From contig NZ_CDBI01000047.1 of NCBI RefSeq assembly GCF_000820025.1, forward strand, positions 1-64,000: a stretch of 64,000 nt of DNA. Direction: 5' to 3'. The position numbers and the translations under genes were made by a program. This document shows, one piece after another, positions 9,096-19,335 of the stretch (its first letter is position 1; the number at the start of each line of letters is the position of its first letter). A model generated the notes under the pieces. That model did not search any database and was not told where the DNA came from. It saw only the letters and a program-made list of their open reading frames with translations. The stretch comes from Aeromonas popoffii. Lineage in GTDB: Bacteria > Pseudomonadota > Gammaproteobacteria > Enterobacterales > Aeromonadaceae.

Positions 9096-10286
9096 TCAGA
9101 TAACGCCGAGTTCACGGCCGATGCGGATGAAGGCGTCGATCGCCTTGTCCAGCTGTTCGCGCGTGTGGGCGGCAGACATCTGGGTGCGAATGCGTGCCTG
9201 ACCCTTGGGCACCACCGGGAAGGAGAAGCCCACCACATAGATGCCAGCAGCCAGCATGCGGCTCGCCATCTCGGAGGCGAGTTTGGCATCTCCCAGCATC
9301 ACCGGAATGATGGCGTGGTCGGCCCCCGCCAGGGTGAAGCCGGCGGCGCTCATCCGCTCGCGGAAGTAACGGCTGTTCTCTTTGAGGCGGGCGCGCAGGT
9401 CGTGACCTTCGGCCAGCATGTCGATCACCTTGATGGTGGCGGCGACGATGGAGGGGGCCAGCGAGTTGGAGAAGAGGTAGGGGCGGGAGCGCTGACGCAG
9501 CCAGTCGATCACCTCCTTCTTGCCGGAGGTATAGCCACCGGACGCGCCGCCGAGCGCCTTGCCCAGGGTGCCGGTGATGATGTCAACCCGATCCAGCACG
9601 CCGCAATATTCGTGGGTGCCGCGACCGTTCTCGCCGATAAAGCCGACCGCGTGGGAGTCATCCACCATCACCAGCGCATCGTATTTGTCCGCCAGATCGC
9701 AGATGGATTTGAGGTCAGCGATGACCCCATCCATAGAGAAGACGCCGTCGGTGGCGATCAGCTTGAAGCGGGCTCCATCGGCATCCGCCTGTTTGAGCTG
9801 GGCTTCCAGCTCGGCCATGTCGTTGTTGGCGTAGCGATAGCGCTTGGCCTTGCACAGCCGCACGCCGTCGATGATGGAGGCGTGGTTGAGGGCATCGGAG
9901 ATGATGGCATCTTCGGCGCCGAACAGGGTCTCGAACAGGCCGCCGTTGGCATCGAAGCAGGAGGAGTAGAGGATGGTGTCCTCGGTGCCGAGGAAGGCCG
10001 ACATCTTCTGCTCCAGCGCTTTGTGCTGGTCCTGGGTACCACAGATGAAGCGCACCGAAGCCATGCCGAAGCCATGGCTGTCGAGCCCCTGATGGGCGGC
10101 GGCGATCAGATCCGGGTGGTTGGCCAGCCCCAGATAGTTGTTGGCACAGAAGTTCAGTACCTGCTCACCGCCGACGGCGATGCTGGCTTGCTGGGCGGAG
10201 GTGATGATGCGCTCCTGCTTGTACAACCCCTCAGCTTGCACCTGGTTCAGTTGCTCGGTCAGGTGACGATAGAATCCGTTAGACAT
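9096..10286 (-). CDS. kbl: Glycine C-acetyltransferase (2-amino-3-ketobutyrate CoA ligase)
   Basis: A 396-residue PLP enzyme of the alpha-oxoamine synthase family. It splits 2-amino-3-ketobutyrate with CoA into glycine and acetyl-CoA, the step after Tdh. Visible features are [11 protein letters not shown], the [10 protein letters not shown] motif, the PLP lysine in [14 protein letters not shown] and a C-terminal [11 protein letters not shown] segment. The length matches E. coli Kbl (398). It is the first gene of kbl-tdh. Confidence 0.97.
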   Translation of the reverse strand: MSNGFYRHLTEQLNQVQAEGLYKQERIITSAQQASIAVGGEQVLNFCANNYLGLANHPDLIAAAHQGLDSHGFGMASVRFICGTQDQHKALEQKMSAFLGTEDTILYSSCFDANGGLFETLFGAEDAIISDALNHASIIDGVRLCKAKRYRYANNDMAELEAQLKQADADGARFKLIATDGVFSMDGVIADLKSICDLADKYDALVMVDDSHAVGFIGENGRGTHEYCGVLDRVDIITGTLGKALGGASGGYTSGKKEVIDWLRQRSRPYLFSNSLAPSIVAATIKVIDMLAEGHDLRARLKENSRYFRERMSAAGFTLAGADHAIIPVMLGDAKLASEMASRMLAAGIYVVGFSFPVVPKGQARIRTQMSAAHTREQLDKAIDAFIRIGRELGVI

Positions 10287-10404
10287 CCTCGATCCTTATT
10301 GGCTATTTCAGCTGCGTATCAACAGAGGGCAACATTTTACTGCAATCTGTTGCGGCAAATTCAAATGATTGTGCTGATATTCAACAAGTGTGAAACAGAT
10401 CTCA

Positions 10405-11046
10405 CTAAGCTGGTTGGGCCAGCTGACGGTAGTGTTGTTCCAGCTGCTGGATCTGTCCGGCCACCTGCGGTTGGATATAGGGGCGCAGCAAAAATAGTAC
10501 CTTCAACACCCCCTGATAGAGCAGCGGTTTGGTGATGCGGGTATTGGGCGCCTGGGCAATCTGGAACGGGATCCAGCAGGTCACCACCATCTTGATGGTC
10601 TGGCCAAGGTCGGGCAGGTCTGCGTCGTTGACGTCTATGATGCCCCCTTCACGCAGGCTCCTGAGCAGGGCGACCACGGAGGAGCGCATCTGTTCCTGGG
10701 CCTTGAGGTACTTCTGCTGCAGCGGTTCGTCGCGGCTCAGAATGTCCGGCAGGTTGGCGTAGAAAAAGCGGAACTGCCACATCAGATAGAAGATGGCATC
10801 CAGATAGCCCATCAGGTTTTCCAGCTTGATTTCGTTACTGCGCGCGGGGGTGAAGCTCTCGCTCAGGTGGCGGGCGTATTGATCAAAAATCGAGTGGATG
10901 ATGTCTTCTTTATTCCTGAAGTGGTAATAAAGGTTGCCAGGGCTGATGCCAAGATGGGCGGCAATGTGGTTGGTGGTGATGTTGCGCTCACCCTGATCGT
11001 TGAACAGCTCGGTGGCGCTGTGAATGATCCTGTCTCTGGTTTTCAT
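10405..11046 (-). CDS. TetR/AcrR family transcriptional regulator
   Basis: A 213-residue protein. The first 60 residues form a TetR-type helix-turn-helix ([13 protein letters not shown], then [27 protein letters not shown]). The rest is an all-helical ligand/dimer domain I cannot assign. An upstream extension of 26 residues is open but lacks family character; the ATG at 11046 is preceded by GGGAAC. It is divergent from hldD across about 150 bases, which could hold shared control sites. Its target is unknown. Confidence 0.87.
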   Translation of the reverse strand: MKTRDRIIHSATELFNDQGERNITTNHIAAHLGISPGNLYYHFRNKEDIIHSIFDQYARHLSESFTPARSNEIKLENLMGYLDAIFYLMWQFRFFYANLPDILSRDEPLQQKYLKAQEQMRSSVVALLRSLREGGIIDVNDADLPDLGQTIKMVVTCWIPFQIAQAPNTRITKPLLYQGVLKVLFLLRPYIQPQVAGQIQQLEQHYRQLAQPA

Positions 11047-11192
11047 CACTGTTCCCTCTGGCGGGCCCGTTGCATCAAGGTCGAATCCCCTTGCGGCCCG
11101 TGATAAACTTTTCGGCAATTTCAAATTGGTTCACTATACACAGCTTTAACAAGCAGTCACACGTGACCATCAACGTACGCGAGGCAAACTCC

Positions 11193-12149
11193 ATGATCGT
11201 AGTAACTGGCGGTGCTGGCTTTATCGGCAGCAATCTGGTCAAGCAGCTGAACGCTCAAGGACGGACCGATATCGTGGTCATCGATGACCTGACCGATGGC
11301 ACCAAGTTCGTCAACCTGGTCGATCTGACCATTGCCGATTACATGGATAAGGACGAGTTCCAGGCGCGGATCGTCTCCGGCGACGAATTTGAAGAGTGGG
11401 GCGACGGCATCGAGGTGATCTTCCACGAAGGCGCCTGCTCCGCGACCACTGAGTGGAACGGCAAGTTCATCATGGAGGTCAACTACGAGTACTCCAAAGA
11501 TTTGTTCCACTACTGCATCGAGCGGGAGATTCCCTTCATCTACGCCTCTTCCGCCGCGACTTACGGTGGCCGCAACGACAACTTCATCGAAGATCCCAAG
11601 TTCGAGCAGCCGCTCAACGTCTATGGCTACTCCAAGCAGCTGTTCGACCAGTACGTGCGCCGCTGGATGCCGGAGATCAACTCCCAGGTTGTGGGTCTGA
11701 AGTACTTCAACGTCTACGGTCCGCGTGAGCAGCACAAGGGCCCCATGGCTTCCGTTGCCTTTCACCTCAATACCCAGGTGAAGAAGGGCGAAAAACCCAA
11801 GCTGTTCGAAGGTTGTGACGGTTTCCCGAACGGCGGCCAGATGCGTGACTTCATCTATGTGGATGACGTTTGCAAGGTGAACCTCTGGTTCTGGCAGAAC
11901 CCGCAACACTCCGGCATTTTCAACTGCGGCACCGGTCGTGCCGAGCCGTTCCAGAACGTGGCCGAAGCCGTGATCCAGCATCACCAGAAAGGGACTATCG
12001 AGTACATTCCCTTCCCGGATCACCTCAAGGGTCGCTATCAGAGTTTCACCCAGGCAGACATGACCAAGCTGCGCGGTGTCGGTTATGATGCCGAATTCAA
12101 AACCGTTGCCGAAGGGGTCGCGGATTACATGGCCTGGCTCAACCGCTAA
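11193..12149 (+). CDS. hldD: ADP-L-glycero-D-manno-heptose 6-epimerase
   Basis: A 318-residue extended short-chain dehydrogenase/reductase that makes ADP-L-glycero-D-manno-heptose for the LPS inner core. The NAD(P) loop is GGAGFIGSN at the start; the catalytic part has SSAATYGG and YGYSKQLFD (YxxxK); [10 protein letters not shown] follows. The frame is open upstream, but the epimerase fold begins at MIVVTGG (11193), which sets the start. It opens the LPS cluster. Confidence 0.96.
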   Translation: MIVVTGGAGFIGSNLVKQLNAQGRTDIVVIDDLTDGTKFVNLVDLTIADYMDKDEFQARIVSGDEFEEWGDGIEVIFHEGACSATTEWNGKFIMEVNYEYSKDLFHYCIEREIPFIYASSAATYGGRNDNFIEDPKFEQPLNVYGYSKQLFDQYVRRWMPEINSQVVGLKYFNVYGPREQHKGPMASVAFHLNTQVKKGEKPKLFEGCDGFPNGGQMRDFIYVDDVCKVNLWFWQNPQHSGIFNCGTGRAEPFQNVAEAVIQHHQKGTIEYIPFPDHLKGRYQSFTQADMTKLRGVGYDAEFKTVAEGVADYMAWLNR

Positions 12150-12180
12150 CGGGTGAGCACAACGCGACCGTTTGAGCGCA

Positions 12181-12214
12181 AAACCGGAAGCAGACACTCG
12201 CTTGCTTCCGGTTT
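12181..12214 (+). terminator. Strong hairpin after hldD
   Basis: A perfect 12 bp stem (AAACCGGAAGCA with its complement) and a 10-base loop lie 31 bases after the hldD stop. There is no clear T tract, so it may act as a weak terminator or an RNA-stabilising element before the next gene. Confidence 0.55.
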
Positions 12215-12267
12215 CTGGCGTCTGGCACGGCTTGTCGTTCCTCTCTTCTCCACCGGGTAACCGCGCA

Positions 12268-14031
12268 ATGAATGTATTGATGGCACTCTCCCAGCTCGAA
12301 GTGACGGGAGCTGAGGTCTATGCCACCACGGTCGGTAACGAACTGACCCGGCGTGGTCACAACGTTTTTTATGTTTCAGATACCCTGACCAAACCGACCC
12401 TTGGTCCCGTCTTCAAGCTTCGATTCAACAAGCGCAGCATACTGCGCCGCTTCTGGCACGTATTTTACCTCATCTATCTCATCAAGAAGCACCATATCCA
12501 GTTGGTGCATGCTCACTCCCGCGCCTCTGGCTGGAGTAGTTATGTGGCCTGCAAGCTGACCGGTACTCCCATGATCACCACGGTGCACGGTCGCCAGCCG
12601 GTACACGCGTCACGCAAGGCGTTCCACGCCCTTGGCTATCGGGCGGTTGCCGTCTGCGAGGATATTGCCCACCAGATCATCGACAACCTGGGGGTGGATC
12701 CCCAGATTGTGCAGGTGCTGCGCAACGGTATTGAAACCGACAAGTTTCAGCCCGAACCCGCGCCGGATAATCCCAAGCCGGTGATCGCCATCATTGGGCG
12801 GCTGAGCGGCCCCAAGGGGGAGCTCTGCTATCGCCTGCTGGACGAGGTACTGGATCTGGATGCCTGTCAGGTACGGGTGGTGAGCGGCAGCCAGTTACCC
12901 GAGCGTTTCCACCGCTTCCAGCACCAGGTCGATTTCGTCGGTTATGTGGACGATGTCCCTGCCTTGATGGCGGGATGTGATTTGGTGATCGGTGCTGGCC
13001 GGGTGGCGATGGAGGCGCTGCTGTGCGGGCGTCCTGCGTTTGCCATCGGCGAGGCCAAGGCGATTGGTCTGGTGACTGAACAGAATCTGGCAGAGGCGCT
13101 GGCGAGCAACTTTGGTGACATAGGCCCCAAGGATCTGGCGATCAACTTCACCACCTTGAGGGCAGAGATAGCGCTCGCGTTGACCAGCAAGCGTGTGCCT
13201 GAGGCCATTCGCCTGTGCATTCAGGATGAGTACGGCTTGCAGGGGGTTGTATCCGGGCTGGAAGCTATCTATCAGGATGCGGTGGTGGAGACCCTGCGCC
13301 GTGAGATGCCGGTCATCATGTACCACCGTTTCATCGAGCATGACAGCGAGAAGGGGGTGCATGGTACCTGGATGCCGATCGCCATGTTCGAGAAGCATCT
13401 GCGACTGATGAAGTGGCTCGGCTACGAGACCCTGACGTTCCGCGATCTGGCGGACAAGGGTTTTATCCATCGCCTTGAATACGGCAAGAAGTACCTGATG
13501 ATCACCGCCGATGACGGCTATCAGGACAACCTGACGCGCATGCTGCCACTGCTGGAAAAATATGGTTACAAAGCGGTGGTGTATGTGGTGACCGGAGAGG
13601 CACATAATCGCTGGGATGTGGAGCACCCGACCAACCCGGATTCCCAGGTTTCCTTGATGAATGGGGAGCAGATAAAGGCCCTGGTGGCCTCAGGCCATGT
13701 GGAGATTGGTGGCCATACCCTGACTCATCCCCGTCTGAGTCAGCTTTCATCCGAGCAACAAGCTCATGAAATACAGGAAAATAAACGTCAGCTGGAAGCC
13801 CTGCTCGGTTATTCGCTGGTCTCGTTTGCCTATCCGTACGGAGATATGAACGACAGTGCCAAGGAGCAAACCATCGCCGCCGGGTATCGTTTTGCCGTCG
13901 CGACTAACAGTGGTCCCAGAGCAATGCATCAAGATCCTTACCGGATCCGGCGCATCGCCATTTTCCCTCGTACCGATGTTTTTGGGCTGTGGCGTAAGAT
14001 CCGCGGGAATTATGTTTTTAGAAAGGCATGA
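12268..14031 (+). CDS. Fusion of a GT4-type glycosyltransferase and a NodB-type polysaccharide deacetylase
   Basis: A 587-residue two-domain protein. Residues 1 to about 360 resemble a GT-B fold, family 4 transferase: an N-terminal nucleotide-sugar-transferase start (MALSQLEVTGAEVY), HAHSRASGWSSY, RNGIETDKF and AIIGRLSGPKGE. Residues about 375-585 form a carbohydrate esterase 4/NodB domain with MPVIMYHRF, the metal motif TADDGYQD, HTLTH and FAYPYGDM, so the metal-binding Asp and both His are present. It may transfer a sugar and deacetylate it, or an adjacent residue, during LPS assembly; the order is unknown. An in-frame extension from 12172 is open; the ATG at 12268 begins the transferase fold. 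The O-antigen ligase gene follows almost directly. Confidence 0.86.
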   Translation: MNVLMALSQLEVTGAEVYATTVGNELTRRGHNVFYVSDTLTKPTLGPVFKLRFNKRSILRRFWHVFYLIYLIKKHHIQLVHAHSRASGWSSYVACKLTGTPMITTVHGRQPVHASRKAFHALGYRAVAVCEDIAHQIIDNLGVDPQIVQVLRNGIETDKFQPEPAPDNPKPVIAIIGRLSGPKGELCYRLLDEVLDLDACQVRVVSGSQLPERFHRFQHQVDFVGYVDDVPALMAGCDLVIGAGRVAMEALLCGRPAFAIGEAKAIGLVTEQNLAEALASNFGDIGPKDLAINFTTLRAEIALALTSKRVPEAIRLCIQDEYGLQGVVSGLEAIYQDAVVETLRREMPVIMYHRFIEHDSEKGVHGTWMPIAMFEKHLRLMKWLGYETLTFRDLADKGFIHRLEYGKKYLMITADDGYQDNLTRMLPLLEKYGYKAVVYVVTGEAHNRWDVEHPTNPDSQVSLMNGEQIKALVASGHVEIGGHTLTHPRLSQLSSEQQAHEIQENKRQLEALLGYSLVSFAYPYGDMNDSAKEQTIAAGYRFAVATNSGPRAMHQDPYRIRRIAIFPRTDVFGLWRKIRGNYVFRKA

Positions 14032-14033
14032 TT

Positions 14034-15242
14034 ATGACGCTAGTTAAAAAATACGTTCATCGAATTAGCATTGTACTCTGTTCAATGACGTTGTTTTTCA
14101 CATTGTGTGGGCTATTTATTGTTCCATTAGGCCAACATTATTTGACTAAGTTGCTGGTTTTATCATCCATAATAGGGGTGATAAATTACTTTGTAGGGAA
14201 TAAAGAGCTGATTGGTGTATCAGCAAAAAATCTTTACTGGTGCGTGTTAATTTACATTGTGGCAATTGGCATCAGTAGACTGGTTCACGATGATGAAAGC
14301 TGGTTGATAAGGAACTTGTTATATATTTTGGCATTCTTCTTATTAATGCCAAGAGAGGCCGTTTTGGTTAGTGTATTCAAACTGGGTTCCCTGGTCGGTG
14401 GGATTGCGATTGGTTTGCTTGCTATATGGCAATATCATAATGGAATGCTTCGGGTTGAAGGGTTTACCAATGCTATCCTGTTTGCTCAAGGTGCACTTAT
14501 TTTGGCCATCTTGAATAGTTTTTTCGCACAGGAATCATCATCTCTTTTGGCTAGATGTCTTTATATTATTAGCTCGATATTTGCAATTTCAGCTATATAT
14601 CTATCTCAGAGTCGAGGTGCATGGCTGGCACTGGTCGTCGTAGTTACATTTGTACTTTTTGTTAAAGCTATAAAAGAGCCAATAAAATATTTTTCGTGGT
14701 TTTTAATACTATCTTGCGTGCTGGTAATTACTTTCTATGAGAGTGATATGTTAAGAGCCCGGATTCTCGAAAGTATTTCTGAAGTTAATATGATGGAGAG
14801 CAACGACTATACATCATCATGGGGACTAAGATTAATGGCTTGGAGGAGTGCCTGGGCTGGGTTTGTTGATAACCCATTGCTAGGTGTTGGGTTGGATGGA
14901 TTTAAAACCATGCAGCAGCAACAACTCTTGGATGGTATAGTAAATAAATTTTATGTTGATTATGGCATGTATCATGCTCATAACCAATTTATTCAGAATA
15001 TGGTAATCAGAGGCATTTTGGGGCTGCTAGCAGCATTGGCCATATTGGTTTATCCGATGTGGTTATTTTGGCAACAATCAAAATTGGTCTCTGTAGGTTT
15101 TATAATTACACTGAGTACATTTGTTTGTGCTCTTACTGATGTTCCGATAGAACACCAAAACACTCTTTATATATATTTGATTTCTTTATTTTTTATCTTT
15201 TTTAAGAACGAAGGCAGATTCAATGAAAAGGTTGTCTTATGA
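14034..15242 (+). CDS. O-antigen ligase / Wzy-family membrane protein
   Basis: A 402-residue protein with about ten hydrophobic segments. It carries the family motifs QSRGAWLAL in the middle and YHAHNQFIQ near residue 310, whose His is essential in WaaL-type ligases. It probably joins O-antigen to the lipid A-core in the periplasm. The ATG at 14034 has AAAGG at a good distance; an ATG six bases earlier would overlap the upstream stop. The gene is clearly AT-rich with rare-codon use unlike hldD, which suggests horizontal exchange. Its end overlaps the next start by 4 bases. A polymerase role instead of a ligase role cannot be excluded. Confidence 0.83.
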   Translation: MTLVKKYVHRISIVLCSMTLFFTLCGLFIVPLGQHYLTKLLVLSSIIGVINYFVGNKELIGVSAKNLYWCVLIYIVAIGISRLVHDDESWLIRNLLYILAFFLLMPREAVLVSVFKLGSLVGGIAIGLLAIWQYHNGMLRVEGFTNAILFAQGALILAILNSFFAQESSSLLARCLYIISSIFAISAIYLSQSRGAWLALVVVVTFVLFVKAIKEPIKYFSWFLILSCVLVITFYESDMLRARILESISEVNMMESNDYTSSWGLRLMAWRSAWAGFVDNPLLGVGLDGFKTMQQQQLLDGIVNKFYVDYGMYHAHNQFIQNMVIRGILGLLAALAILVYPMWLFWQQSKLVSVGFIITLSTFVCALTDVPIEHQNTLYIYLISLFFIFFKNEGRFNEKVVL

Positions 15243-16330
15243 CTAAACGCCTTTTGTTTTTTATCCATTCTCTAGGTATGGGGGGGGCTGAAAAAGTACT
15301 GCTCACATACGTAAAAGGATTGGTGGATAATTATGAATACCATATTACTATTGTTACCAACGAGGATAGTAGTGAATATGTTGTTGCTAAGGAGATCGCC
15401 AAGGTAGCAGAGGTAGTTAATCTCGACTTTAAAATGGGTAATTCATTTTTTGCAAAATTGAATGGGTCAATAAAAAAGCGACATGCTATTAATAAATTGG
15501 TTGAGAGTAGCGATCTGGTAATTGATTTTCTTGATGGCGATTTCTTCAAGTATTTCAATGATTGCCCTAAGCCAAAGGTGATGTGGTTACACTCAAGTTT
15601 TTATAACCTTGAGGGACGTAAACGCCATATGCGAAAGCGGTGCGCAAGTTATGATAGAGTGATCCTGATCTGCCAAGATATGCTTGCAGAACTTCAAAGA
15701 GAGCAGATGGGTTGGTTGAAGAATGCTCATGTTTTATATAATCCTTTCGATTTTTTACGAATTATTCATCAGTCTGAGCAATATGAAGAAAACTCTGCGT
15801 TAGACAGGAAGCTGCTGCAGGAGGAGTATATCTTGAGCGTCTCTCGTCTAGATGAGCAGACCAAGGATATTGAGGGGCTGATCCTGGCTTATGCCAGAGC
15901 GCTGGATAGTGGGCTAAATAAAAAACTGGTTATCATCGGTGATGGCCCAGATAGGGAACATCTAATATCTGTAGCCGAAAAATTTAAATTGCATGATCGA
16001 ATTCATTTTATCGGGCTTAAAGCCAACCCTTATGTATGGATGAAGCATGCTGATACCTTCGTGCTGAGTTCCCGAGGGGAGGGATTTGGTCTGGTATTGG
16101 TAGAGGCGCTATTGTTGTGTGGCAGGGTTATTTCTACCGATTGCCCTGTTGGTCCCAGCGAGGTCCTTGAGCGGGGGCGGCTTGGTACCCTGGTTCCTAT
16201 GGGGGATGTATCAGCATTGACAGATGCACTTCTCAATCCACCCTCTAAAATATCGAATATTGATCTTAATAAATATTCAAGCGAGAGTGTCTTGCGAGAG
16301 TTTGATATGATGTTGCGAGAGCTTTTATAG
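15239..16330 (+). CDS. Glycosyltransferase family 4
   Basis: A 363-residue GT-B fold retaining transferase. The N-terminus has SLGMGGAEKV, the usual acceptor-side loop. The C-terminal half has SVSRLDEQTKDIEGLI, IIGDGPDRE and the nucleotide-sugar motif SSRGEGFGLVLVEAL with its paired Glu residues, then STDCPVGPSEVL. It probably adds a sugar to the LPS core or O-unit at the inner membrane. Its ATG overlaps the ligase stop (ATGA), indicating coupled translation, and it shares the ligase gene's AT-rich composition. Confidence 0.9.
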   Translation: MTKRLLFFIHSLGMGGAEKVLLTYVKGLVDNYEYHITIVTNEDSSEYVVAKEIAKVAEVVNLDFKMGNSFFAKLNGSIKKRHAINKLVESSDLVIDFLDGDFFKYFNDCPKPKVMWLHSSFYNLEGRKRHMRKRCASYDRVILICQDMLAELQREQMGWLKNAHVLYNPFDFLRIIHQSEQYEENSALDRKLLQEEYILSVSRLDEQTKDIEGLILAYARALDSGLNKKLVIIGDGPDREHLISVAEKFKLHDRIHFIGLKANPYVWMKHADTFVLSSRGEGFGLVLVEALLLCGRVISTDCPVGPSEVLERGRLGTLVPMGDVSALTDALLNPPSKISNIDLNKYSSESVLREFDMMLRELL

Positions 16331-16383
16331 ACTATTTTCTCACCCTTATTCACTGGATGAGGGGTTTCTGAACGGTAGATAAC

Positions 16384-17049
16384 ATGATCCCAGTTTTTGT
16401 CATCAGTCTTTCCCGTAGCGCCGAACGCCGAGAGATGGCGATCAAGCAGATGAAGCATCTAGGCATTGAGTTCAGCTTTTTTGATGCCATTGATGGCCGT
16501 AATTTGACGGAGGAAGATGTTGGGCTTGTTGATATGGTTGCAGCCAGGACCTTTTCAGGCCATGAACTGAGTCATGGCGAGATAGGGTGTGCACTGAGCC
16601 ATATCAAGCTCTACGAGATGATGGTGGCAAAGGGAATCGAGCGTTGCGTCATTCTGGAAGATGACGCTTACCTACACATGCACTTCAAAAAAATCGTTGA
16701 AAGGATAGTTTCATGCAACAGCTCTGACATTGCTTTTCTGCACCATGGCAAGGCTAAAAAGTGGCCTCTTTTGCGAGCCCTGCCAGAGGGTTACCGGCTT
16801 GCCAAATACAGGACGCCCAGCAAACACTCCAAGCGTGCTGTGTTGTCTGCTGCCGGTTACATGTTGACGCTGAGTGGGGCCAAAAAATTATTGGCCAAGG
16901 CCTATCCGGTGCGAATGCCGGCGGACTACCTGACGGGTCTCCTGCAGCTGACTGGCCTGACCGCTTCCGGCGTTGAGCCCTGCTGTCTGGATGTGGATCT
17001 CTTTACCACCACGATTGATGATCGGGCTTATGGCCACTATCTGGAATAA
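16384..17049 (+). CDS. Glycosyltransferase family 25 (LPS sugar transferase)
   Basis: A 221-residue protein of the GT25/LgtB-Lex1 type. It starts with PVFVISLSRSAERRE and has FFDAIDGRNLT, GEIGCALSHIKLYEMM and the acidic metal/donor motif ILEDDAYL. Members often add galactose or glucose to lipooligosaccharide. It lies 53 bases after the GT4 gene, and its base composition begins to return toward the GC-rich background. Confidence 0.88.
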   Translation: MIPVFVISLSRSAERREMAIKQMKHLGIEFSFFDAIDGRNLTEEDVGLVDMVAARTFSGHELSHGEIGCALSHIKLYEMMVAKGIERCVILEDDAYLHMHFKKIVERIVSCNSSDIAFLHHGKAKKWPLLRALPEGYRLAKYRTPSKHSKRAVLSAAGYMLTLSGAKKLLAKAYPVRMPADYLTGLLQLTGLTASGVEPCCLDVDLFTTTIDDRAYGHYLE

Positions 17050-17139
17050 GCATGGGTTGAATAATAATGCCTCTGTCATGGCAGTGGATAGCCCTGACAG
17101 CACGGGGTAGAAGATAGGCTGTTGCATTCTGGATAACGT

Positions 17140-18168
17140 ATGAATTTCAAAAAATTGCTCATCAATCAGATTGCCAAGTGGATGATTGGCAGGCAGCCTC
17201 TTGCCATTCCAGGTGCGGTAGAAGTGGAACCGACCCGTGTTCTGGTGATTTGTTATGACGCCATCGGCGACTTCATTCTCTCCCTGCCCGCCATTGCCCG
17301 GCTCAGGGAGATGTACCCCGCCGCTCGCCTTGAGCTGGTGTGCAGCCGGCGCAACGAGATGCTGGCGGCCTCGGTCGCCGGGATCGATGAATGCCATGTG
17401 ATCACCTTGAACGATACCCTGTTATCGGCGGGTATGTGGTGTAAGCTGCGTGAGCTCAGGCACCGGCAGTATGACATGGTCATCAACCTGTTCGATGAGC
17501 CCGATGACATTGCCATGGCCAAGCTGTTGTTTCTGGCCAATGGTCGCCTGCAGTCATTGCCCTTGCGTTTCAAGAGCGAAGCGCAGCAGCGGGTGCTGCC
17601 ACTGTTCAACCAAAAGGCCACCATAGTATCGTCACGCCCCATCCGGGAGCATTTTGTCTATCGCATGCTTAGCGTGACAGGCGATCAAACACATGTGCCG
17701 GTCACCATACCGTCACCTTGCAATGAGCAGCTGGATACCCGTGCTTATGGCCCCTATCTGCTGGTTAATCTGACGGGCAGTCAGGTGGGTAATTCGATGG
17801 TGGATGAGCAAATCAACGGCATTCTGGCCCAATTGCCAGTGTATCCGGGGGTTTCCTACCTGGTCTTCTCCAAGCGCCCTCTGGCATGTCAGCGGCAGGA
17901 TATGACAGCTCTGTTTCCCGACACCATTCTCGATGCCGCCAAGATCATCAAGGATGCTCGGGGTGTCATCTCGACGGATACCTCTATCATCCATATCTCG
18001 TCTTCGTTCGGGGTGCCCACTCTGGTGTTGATGAACAACGAGTCCTGGCGCGATGCGTTTATTCCGCTCTCTGGCCGCAATATCATCCTGAGATCGACCA
18101 CGGATAGCCTTTCCGCGCTTTCGCCTGTCGAGATCAGCCGTCAGGTCGATGCCCTGATGACACTGTAG
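17140..18168 (+). CDS. Glycosyltransferase family 9 (heptosyltransferase-type) protein
   Basis: A 342-residue protein of the ADP-heptose:LPS heptosyltransferase superfamily. It has the N-terminal VICYDAIGDFILSLPAIARLRE signature and a C-terminal STDTSIIHISSSFGVPTLVL motif, where families normally have DTG/DTS-x-x-H. It may add heptose to the inner core or be a divergent member using another sugar. It lies 90 bases after the GT25 gene and 54 before the next GT9 gene. Confidence 0.87.
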   Translation: MNFKKLLINQIAKWMIGRQPLAIPGAVEVEPTRVLVICYDAIGDFILSLPAIARLREMYPAARLELVCSRRNEMLAASVAGIDECHVITLNDTLLSAGMWCKLRELRHRQYDMVINLFDEPDDIAMAKLLFLANGRLQSLPLRFKSEAQQRVLPLFNQKATIVSSRPIREHFVYRMLSVTGDQTHVPVTIPSPCNEQLDTRAYGPYLLVNLTGSQVGNSMVDEQINGILAQLPVYPGVSYLVFSKRPLACQRQDMTALFPDTILDAAKIIKDARGVISTDTSIIHISSSFGVPTLVLMNNESWRDAFIPLSGRNIILRSTTDSLSALSPVEISRQVDALMTL

Positions 18169-18222
18169 TGGTGTCAGCCTGTTATCATATCTCCCCAATT
18201 CAACGGCCATCCTGGTAGATTC

Positions 18223-19335
18223 ATGTCATTAATCAACGATCTGCAACTCAAGCGTGACATTCTTCGCCGCAAGGTGGGACGGTTTCTGTTTGATCGAAAA
18301 CGGCCTGAACCCACCAGGGAGAGCGAGGGAAAAGTCGTCCTGCTGCGCTGGGATGCCAAACTGGGTGATGCGATCGTCTCGTCCTGGGTGGCCCGTGAGC
18401 TAAAGCGAGTCAACCCGGCACGTGAGGTATGGATCGTGACAACGGCAGCCATGGCTCCCCTGTTTCGCGAGCATTTCGGCATGGATAGGGTCATCGAGGT
18501 GCCCAAGCGCCCCGGTTATTGTCAACTCAGGCGGCTGGCACAGTCACTGGGGGAGGTCGGTTGCCTGGTTCACTTTGGCAAGATGTTGAAGATGAAGGAT
18601 ATCTTTTTCATCAGCCAGGTCAGGGCAGACTGGGTCGCCGGCATGGACGATGCCCTGCAGGCCATCAATCTCAAGCTGGGAGCCGCGTCCAGCGGCATGC
18701 ACTTCTCCGACAAGTTTGCCCTGCTGTTGAATCGACTTGGGGTGGCAGACCCGGATCAGCGCTACATAATCCCCGCTCCGGGTCAGGAGGCGTCGGTTGC
18801 GAGCTGGTGGCCCGATGATGTCGTGCTCTGCTTCAACCCTTATGGCAGCGGCAGCTCTCGCCGTCTGAAGCCCGAGCTGATCCGGCAGATGCTGGAGAGG
18901 ATGCTGGACGCTTGCCCATTTGCTATCTGCCTGCTTTATCCACCAGGCATGGGGGCTGAAGTAGCAGGGATCCGGGCCGGGCTCTCCCGACCCGAGCGGA
19001 TGGTATTGTCACCCGATGCGCCCTCGCTGGCGGGCCTTTTCGCCCAGTTGCGCCAGAGTCAGGGTCTCATCTCGGTGGATACGGCGACCATACATATCGC
19101 GGCCGGGTTGGAGCAACCCATTCTGGGTCTCTACAACCCGGATATAGGGGGCGGCAACGAGAATTTCATGGAGTGGCATCCCAATTCCCCACTGGCGACC
19201 GTCCTGTTCTCGGAGAATCTCCGTGAACAGGACATCAACTCTCTCAACCTGACCGAGTTCGACCGGCTATTCAGGCAGTGGTTGCTTGCCAATCAGGCAG
19301 CGCTGTCAGTCGGGCAATCACCAGCTCAGGCGTGA
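18223..19335 (+). CDS. Glycosyltransferase family 9 (heptosyltransferase-type) protein
   Basis: A 370-residue GT9 protein with LLRWDAKLGDAIVSSWVARELK near the N-terminus and ISVDTATIHIAAGLEQPILGLY in the C-terminal domain. It belongs to the LPS core cluster. Its last 65 bases overlap the converging third GT9 gene, and its final residues (Gln/Ala-rich) show no family conservation, so the true C-terminal tail is uncertain. The donor sugar cannot be told from sequence. Confidence 0.87.
   Translation: MSLINDLQLKRDILRRKVGRFLFDRKRPEPTRESEGKVVLLRWDAKLGDAIVSSWVARELKRVNPAREVWIVTTAAMAPLFREHFGMDRVIEVPKRPGYCQLRRLAQSLGEVGCLVHFGKMLKMKDIFFISQVRADWVAGMDDALQAINLKLGAASSGMHFSDKFALLLNRLGVADPDQRYIIPAPGQEASVASWWPDDVVLCFNPYGSGSSRRLKPELIRQMLERMLDACPFAICLLYPPGMGAEVAGIRAGLSRPERMVLSPDAPSLAGLFAQLRQSQGLISVDTATIHIAAGLEQPILGLYNPDIGGGNENFMEWHPNSPLATVLFSENLREQDINSLNLTEFDRLFRQWLLANQAALSVGQSPAQA

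Noticed and set aside
9165-10535. A 456-codon plus-strand frame
   Set aside because: Antisense shadow of kbl running into the TetR gene; no motif and no ribosome-binding site.
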